From Neospora caninum Liverpool (lineage: Eukaryota > Apicomplexa > Conoidasida > Eucoccidiorida > Sarcocystidae), in NCBI RefSeq assembly GCF_000208865.1, contig NC_018395.1, forward strand, positions 1,767,920-1,831,919: a stretch of DNA of 64,000 bases, in the 5' to 3' direction. A model generated the notes under the pieces. That model worked only from the letters and a program-made list of their open reading frames with translations. It was not told the DNA's origin and ran no database searches. Of this stretch, positions 57,782-64,000 are shown piece after piece. The position numbers and the translations under genes are program-made. Each line of letters starts with the position of its first letter. Positions within the stretch are counted from its first letter, which is position 1.

Positions 57782-59533
57782 CTGCCACTCCAGCGGTCGT
57801 CGCTGCTTCCTTCGCCTGCTGGCCGAGCTCTTGGGAAGCGCTTTTTGCGAGCGCGGCCCCGTCGTTCTGGCTGTCGCTGCCTGAACCCAGGTAGGGTCCC
57901 GGCGTTGGTCCGCCGACTGTCTCAGCTTCGTCGACGTCGGCATCGGCGAAATCATCGTCGTCATCAGCTGCAGCTTCTGCAGATCCTGCGCCGTCCTCGA
58001 GACTCTCTTTGTTCCCGGCAGCGACGCACGGCACGCTCGCGTTGGCAGATTCGTCGCTTCCGCTTCGACCTTTCTCTCCTTCCAGCGCGCCGCCTCTCGA
58101 AGCGGCCGGGCCCTTGGCTTCTCGAGTGGGGACCGGCGACATTCCAGACTGCGCCGCTGATGGAAGCGCCGCTGGTGGAAGCGCCGCTGATGGAAGCGCC
58201 GGCGCAGCAGAGGCAGACGGCGGCGTCCTTGTCTTGCTTGTTCCTTGCTGAACAGCAGAAGGCACAGCCACACCACGCCGCACTTTGAGTCCCTTTCCCT
58301 CGTAGAACACCAGAGGCAAAGAGACCTGGACATCTTCGGGTGTCAGGGAACGGAAACGCGCATGCAGGAGACCCGAAAAAAACGCTCCTGCACCGCCGCA
58401 TCTTCTTCGGATCGCGGCAATCGCCCCGGTCGCGCTAAAGTGCCCAGAGGCCCCCATCGAAGAGATTAGTTCTCACCGTGACAGCTGCGCCTTTGCCGGC
58501 GTTGCCGCTCGCCTCACTCCCTGCGCCTGAAGAGGCGGGAACAGCCCGCCGCAGTTCAGCAGTTCGTCGCTGCAGCGCGAGCCGCCATTGCTGCACAAAA
58601 AAATCGAGACAATCCTTCCTCTGTGTCGCCGTGAGCGTTCTCCGCGCCGACGCGCGCGAGCAGCCCCGCTCCGTCTGCTGCCTCTAAAAAAAGACGAAGC
58701 CTCGGAAGCAGTTGGCAAAGGCGGGAGATCCGCAGCGCGCCCCTGCGGCACAGTGGGGGCGAGATCCGCGGCGAGTCTGCGCATCTGGATTCGATCGACG
58801 CCTCACAGAAAAGGCACGCGTTCTGAACCGCTACGCGTAAGAAATGTATCGTCAGCGTGTGCAGCGGCTACTCGATAACCGCCCAGATGGGGTGCGCCCT
58901 GTCGAGAGGAGCAGCGCAGGCGGGCCGCTCTCGTCTTACTCGCTCAATCGCCTCCATCACTTTGGCACTCTGGAACTGAGTGCAGCGCTCAATTGTCGCT
59001 GCATGCAGCAGACACGAGGGAGCGCGGCAGGACGGGAACAACAAAGGGTCCAGCCCGAGGCCGTGCATGCATGGAAAGGGGAAAGGACGACCATGGGGCG
59101 AGAATCGAAGACGCCAGGAAGCACATGAGAACGGAGAGTGAAGCAAGCGAGGAGAGACAGGGAAGTCGCTGCGACGGAGGGAAGCAAAGAACAGGGTCTT
59201 GGAGAAAGCGCGTGAAAGGGTGTTCCGCGGACGGTTCCTCTTGGGACAGGATCTCAAGACGCGGCGAAGCGAGAGAGGGACAGGCGAGCAATGGCGTGAA
59301 CGAAAGGCCCGCTGCACAGAGAGACAGACCAGGCAGAGATTTCGAGAGCTTGCCACTGACAGCAGGCTTCTACCCCAGTTGCGCCCTATCGTACCTTCGA
59401 TAACCTGGTTGTAGAGAGCGTTGATGTTCTTAGACGAGCCGAGGCGCTGCAGCAGAGCCTGAGAGTCCGCCGATGAGGCACTCTCGGCTCCCCGCTGCAG
59501 CTGCTGTCGGCCGCGCTTCAGCGACGGCTGCAT
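57782..59533 (-). CDS. TFIIA large-subunit-like protein, truncated at the island border
   Basis: Exons 59533-59395, 58998-58940, 58590-58477 and 58325-57782 join in phase; the last ends at a good donor (GCAG/GTGAGC) in phase 1, so more exons are expected downstream. After a basic, Q/A/S-rich start, the region from the first exon into the third reads N-A-L-Y-N-Q-V-I-E-A-T-I-E-R...V-M-E-A-I-E-R-Q-Q-W-R-L-A-L. This fits the TFIIA alpha pattern L-Y-x-x-V-I-x-x-V-I...L-x-x-L-W-x-x-K-L, a four-helix-bundle half. A long A/S/P/G linker with a run of five D follows, as in TFIIA alpha/beta before its C-terminal barrel. The conserved beta-barrel exon is not found on the minus strand below 57782. TFIIA stabilises TBP on promoters. 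The similarity is short, so identity is tentative. Confidence 0.5.
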
Positions 59534-61089
59534 GCTGGGAAAGGTGCGGCGAGAAGAGCGCAAGACGGAGCGCAGATGAAGAACTGAGAAAGGGAAAAGG
59601 AACGAACGACGGAAAGCAGGGAGAAGAAAGGGGAGAGGAAAGGGGAGAAGAAAGGGGAGAAGAAAGGGAACCGAAGAAGAGGAGAAAACGAAGACGGGGG
59701 AGGGGTCTTGGAACTCGAGAGTTGCTCGCGTCGCAGCGAGTGGCTGAGAACACCCTTGGAGAACACACAAGAGGCGAAGCGACGGAAAAGCGCTGGAGAG
59801 GCGAAGAAGCCGAGTCTCCGCAGAATGAGAGAAGAGGCGGAGTTTTGTGTGGCGTCTCACAGAGGGCGGAAAAAACGCTCTGATCCCTGCTCTCGACGCA
59901 TGCTGGCGGGCTCCCCCCTGTTTTCACGGGAAATCCTCCCGAGACTCCACCGCTCGCGACGTACAGAGCCTCGCGAGGAATACAGTCGGGTCGGAGAGAG
60001 AGGTAGAGAAGGCGGACAGAGGCAGAACACGAGAGAAGGAGGCGAGAGACCGAGCAGAGAGACAGAGCAGAGAGAGGAAAAGCGGCGGGAGACACCCAGC
60101 GGCGCATCTGCCGCATGCAGAGAGAGACGCAACCCGCGGGTTCCTTGCCAGTCGAAGAAACCAACGAGAGGAAGTCGCACACGCCGGCGCCAGATGAAGA
60201 GAGCGAAAGTTCCAGAGACGAAAGGAGAAAAAAGGGACGCGAAAGAAACAGCCTACACAGGAAAGATGCAGAAAGGAGGGACAGGTCACACGTGGACTGT
60301 GTGCCGCGCGCGTGCGTGTTTGCGCCCAGAAGAAAAGCTCCTGTCTCTGTTTTTCTTCCACGTGTAAATGGTCGTTACACTGTATCAGTTTCCGTATTTC
60401 TGTGCATTCTGGAGGCAGACTGTTCTCACTTCGCGTTTTAAACCGTCGCTTGTTTTCTTTTCTTGCCGTGTTTCCTCTCGCGAGGGAGGCAGGCTGGGGC
60501 ACCGGACCGTTGGCACGGTGTAGATACACCTGCATGTACGTTTTCTGCGGGACTCGAATAACGATCTGTCGCGTGCTCTTTTCACTGTTTATCGCCCCCT
60601 TTTTTGGGGACGGGGATAGGTGTCTTCTTCTCGAGGGCGGCGCCAAAGGAACGAGCCGTTTCTTGGAAGAGAGAGAGACTGACGGGAAGGGTAGAGAGGC
60701 AACGGCGGAGAACCGGAGCTGGATCGAGAGGACAGAGATCTCTGGAGAGGACAGAAGGGGGAAGCGCGAGACAGAGAGAGACCGAAACGCTCTGTGTATT
60801 GGAAACCAGGTGAACAGAGCGCGTGTTTCGCGGAGCTGGCAAACGGCGGGTTTTCCCCGTGTACTTCTTCGCCAGGATTCTCTTCCTGAGAAGCATCGCC
60901 AGAACAAAATCGAAAACTTAATCCGCCACAGTTTTTCCAGACCCAGCTTGCTCCTTTCGTATCTTCCCTGTTTGCGTTTGCGCTGCAAGAATCTCCGGGA
61001 GCGGTGCACGGCCCGCGCCGAGGATTCTCTTTGGCGTGCGGCGTCTTTCGCTCTCTGGAGAAGACGCGGAAACACCTGTGGACGGCAAA
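59534..61089. other. Divergent promoter region of TFIIA-like and SWIB genes
   Basis: The two start codons face away from each other 1.56 kb apart. The left half is C/T-rich on the minus strand (the sense of the TFIIA-like gene), including GGGAGAGGAAA-type repeats at about 59620-59670. No exon is supported, and discrete promoter elements cannot be assigned. Confidence 0.45.
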
Positions 61090-63699
61090 ATGAAGGAGGA
61101 AAAAGGCCGGAGCCAGAAAGCCTCAGGGTGGCAGCCGTGGAGCACGCCCCGGGGAGGCTCGACGCCTTCCACTCTCCCTGTTAAGAAGAGCGAGTCCAAA
61201 CCCTCCGTCTCTTCTTCTCTTGTCTCCCGCCTCAAATCCGAATCGAAACTCACAAAACCCATCAAATCCCCGCCCTCTTCTTCCTCTTCTTCAAAGACAA
61301 CGGCGTGGACGTGTCGAGCAGATAAGCAGGCGGCGCTGCAGCGGATTCGCGAGGCACAGAAGCTTTCGGGAAAGGCCAGTGGAGATTCCGCGTGCAAGAA
61401 GAGCGCCGCGAGGCCGTCGCAGTCTGGCGCGGGGAAACGCCCCAAGGCGGGGCGGAAGCGGAGAAGGAAAGGGAAAACTTCTCGGCGGCGGCGAACGACG
61501 GCGGCCCAGCGCGCCGCAGGCAGAGCCACGCTGCTTCGCGAGGTTCGCGTCTCCCCGTTGCTGCAGGAAATTGTCTTAGCAGTCTGCCCGGAGAAGCGGG
61601 AGGTGGGGGGCGAGCTCCGCATGTCTCGCCCGCAAGTCACGCAGTGCATTTGGAAGTACGCCAAGGCGCAGAACCTGCGACGCGGCGGCGACGGGAAAAC
61701 CGTCTTCTGCGACGAGCGGTTGAAACGCCTGTTTGCAGGCAGAGAACAGGTGGACCTGTTCCGCGAACTGCAGTCTCTCCTTGTGCCTCACCTCCTCTTC
61801 TACGAAGAGGGCGACTACGACGCGGAAACAGGCGACAGAGCCACAGACGAAGAAGATGGCGAAGAGAAAGAAGATGGCGAAGAGAAAGAAGACGGCGAAG
61901 AGGAAGAAGACGGCGAAGAGGAAGAAGACGGCGAAGAGGAAGAAGACGAAGAAGAGGAAGAAGAAGAGGAAGATGGCAAAGGGGAACAGGAGGGAGGAGG
62001 GGGGACTGACAGGTTTAGCCGCAGAGGTGGGGAGAGAGGAGAGCGAGCGATGCTTGGAAACGGTGCAGGAAGTGGAGATTCCTCGAGCTCCTCCAGTGAC
62101 GAGAGCGGCGACGGTTCGAGCGACGGGTCTTCCGCCGAAAAAAGTGGCAGTACGACTGAGACAGAGAGCGACGAGAAAGAGAGAGTCGGCGAGAGAAGGC
62201 GCGACGGCTTCGGAAGAGAAGAAAGGGAAGGCAGAAATCTGACGGGGGCTGCGAGAAGAAGGCGACTGCTGCGTGGCAGCTCCTCGTCCAGTGATGAGGA
62301 GTCCCCAAATGAACAGCCTAGCGAAGGCAGACGATCCAACGTGCCTCCTTCCTCTTCCACTTCCCCAGCTGTCTCGAGCCGGAGACAGGGAGAGACACCG
62401 TGCGCGGCGGGACGAAGAGAGCGAGAAGTCCCGACCCTCGGAGGCTGGCCTCGAATCTTTCGTCGTCCAGAAGAACAATCGAGCGCGTCTTCCTCTTCTT
62501 CCTCTTCTTCTTCCCCCCCGGGTTCTTCTGCGAGTAGTGGGGGGGCGAGCAGAGAGGCGGGTGGCCGCGGCCGCGAGGCGGCTGAGCGTGAAGACGCGGA
62601 GGAGAGGAGAAGAAGAATTCGTCTCGCGGTCTCGGCAGCAGTCTCGGGTGCAACGTCGGCAGACGCAGGCGGCGCAGGTGTCTCGCGCAGAAATGTGTCC
62701 TCGCAGGGCGGCGTGCAGAGACACTTCGCCATTCCGCCGCTTCCGCCGCGCGCAGGCGCCGCTTCGTCAGAGAGCCGCGACAGGCAGAGAGAGGAAGGGC
62801 GCGGAGACAGTCGCTCGATCTTTGGCGCGAACAACCTCGTGCGCGTCGAAAATCCCCGCCGGCAAACTTCCGCTGAGGGCGAGGACGGCGAGGTCGGCTG
62901 CGACGGGCGAGACAGGCTTGGAGAGAGAAGTGAGAGAACAGACACCGCCAGCGACCGCAGGGAAGACGGTAGGAGCCTGCGAGCAGTCTCACATGCAGAC
63001 TCGCATGCAGCGCAGAGGCGAGCGCGAAGGAGCGTTTCCTCTTCTTCCGAGGAGGCGAGCCTCGAGAGAACCTGCACTGCGAGAAAGCGCCGTAGGTCGG
63101 TCGCGGAGGAGTCTTCAGAAGACGATTGCAGCGGCGATCGTCTTCGGCAGCTGTTTTCGGAGCGCGTGAAAAAGCAAAGACCGTCCTCCGAGTTGCGAAG
63201 GACGGAAATGCACGCGCCGGATGCGTGTCTCTATTCTGGCGGTCTGCCTGCTGCCGCGTATCCTCATTCAAACGGATCGGCCTCGATCTCCGTCGCCATC
63301 CGGAGCGAAGACTCTGGGGTGTACTTGCACCTCACGGCGATTGCGCCGAGTTCCGTCTCTCCGTCGTTCGAGGTCAGGCCCTCTCGCCGAGTCGCCGCCG
63401 CGTTCGCGGAGGGGAGGCTGAACTTCCAGCTTCAGTACTTTCCTCTCCGATCTGTGAAGACGAAGGAAGGGACAGAAGACTCGAGAGAAGGCGCAACTGC
63501 CAAGTGCGCAGCAGCGCCTCGTGCGGACGCAGAGAAGGACGGCCGGCAGAGAGCGGAGGAGCAGCGCGAGTCCGAGGAGGCGACTTCGATGCGCTCTTCT
63601 TCCGCCTCGCCTTGGGCTCCGTCAAGGGCGCGGGAAAGTGGAGGGAAAGAGGAACCGGCGGACAGAAACGCTGTCGCGGCCAGCGGGGTTCAGTGCCTG
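61090..63699 (+). CDS. SWIB/MDM2-domain protein (3' exons beyond window)
   Basis: One exon of 870 codons from ATG 61090 to a strong donor (CTG/GTGAGT at 63700); the frame without splicing would end at 63948. The first 145 residues are K/R/S-rich. Residues about 148-240 form a SWIB domain: an R-V-S-P-L-L-Q-E-I-V start, then M-S-R-P-Q-V-T-Q-C-I-W-K-Y, the F-C-D-E-R-L-K-R-L-F segment, and a final helix with L-L-V-P-H-L. A D/E-rich repeat, several S/E/R-rich disordered stretches and a folded-looking segment near 63200-63450 follow. SWIB domains occur in BAF60-type chromatin remodelling subunits and in some organelle proteins. The basic N-terminus and K-R-K-R-R patches favour the nucleus. An ATG further upstream through a 5' exon cannot be excluded. 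Confidence 0.75.
61852..61945. repeat. 18-bp coding repeat encoding an acidic tract
   Basis: Five units start every 18 bp from 61852, each encoding E-D-G-E-E-(K/E) plus E, and merge into a longer poly-E/D run. They lie directly after the SWIB domain. The antisense frame gives a hydrophobic F/V/L shadow that should be ignored. Confidence 0.9.
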
Positions 63700-64000
63700 G
63701 TGAGTCGCTCGTTTTGTCGCGTTTGTGTGTCTCTGTCAAAAATGTCTCAGAGCGAGGAGGAGAGCAGCACGCCAGGCAGCACGAAGACAGGAGGGACTCA
63801 GAAGGCCCAACCCAACGGTCGCTCCAACCACGAGAGAGACGCGCGAGACGAAAAACAGACGCCGAGCGGGAGAAAACCCGTCTCGGAACAACACATCTTT
63901 GCAAACTCTCGACCCGTCGACGCAGAGCCACACACAGAACAACTCTAAACTTTCGCAGATAGAAGTGTATCTATCTATGAATGAACATGTGGCTATATGC
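63700..64000 (+). other. Probable intron of the SWIB gene running to the window edge
   Basis: Starts with GTGAGT and contains a TTTCGCAG acceptor-like site at about 63951-63958, after which the sequence is open to the end. Whether that is a real exon cannot be decided from 40 bases. Confidence 0.4.

Overview
The window looks like nuclear DNA of a cyst-forming coccidian of the Toxoplasma / Hammondia / Neospora group. The signs are GC-rich exons, GT-AG introns mostly 150-800 bp long and full of (TA)n and (CATA)n microsatellites, about one gene per 5-10 kb, and long low-complexity protein insertions. No bacterial operons, tRNA, rRNA or CRISPR arrays were seen. All gene models below were built by eye from open frames, splice sites and phase agreement, without any database search.

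Layout. At 2-5,485 (+) lies the C-terminal half of a coiled-coil protein whose 5' end is outside the window. At 9,109-11,376 (-) is a multi-pass membrane RING protein. At 15,255-19,362 (-) is a signal-peptide protein that looks like a PQQ-type beta-propeller, with one apparent frameshift. At 22,209-25,527 (-) is a PIG-S-like subunit of GPI transamidase. At 28,648-32,223 (-) is a protein joining a BAR domain, a UBA domain and a long RS/RE-rich tail. At 36,614-52,283 (+) is a giant (about 3,386 aa) GBF1-type ARF guanine-nucleotide exchange factor with a Sec7 domain. At 57,782-59,533 (-) is a gene resembling the large subunit of TFIIA that appears cut off at its 3' end. At 61,090-63,699 (+, continuing) is a SWIB/MDM2-domain protein. 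Several open frames in the gaps (7.4, 11.5, 13.8, 14.5, 19.4-20.8 and 21.1 kb) show codon-like periodicity and are listed at low confidence.

The most unusual part is 52.4-57.7 kb. In about 5.3 kb it packs at least four genes or gene pieces on both strands, almost without spacers. Every intron that can be placed by phase is about 42-67 bp, there are no (TA)n tracts, and base composition appears less GC-rich. The window's other genes have no intron below about 150 bp in these models. The right edge coincides with the point where the TFIIA-like gene loses its expected C-terminal exon. This is either an insertion of foreign compact-genome DNA or a chimeric join in the assembly.

By function, three of the confident genes serve the endomembrane system: the ARF-GEF (Golgi/ER trafficking), PIG-S (GPI anchoring in the ER) and the BAR-UBA protein (membrane curvature plus ubiquitin). 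The RING membrane protein may add ubiquitin ligation at a membrane, and the TFIIA-like and SWIB genes are nuclear. Neighbours are not co-transcribed; genes sit in tandem or head-to-head, several behind long pyrimidine-rich leaders.
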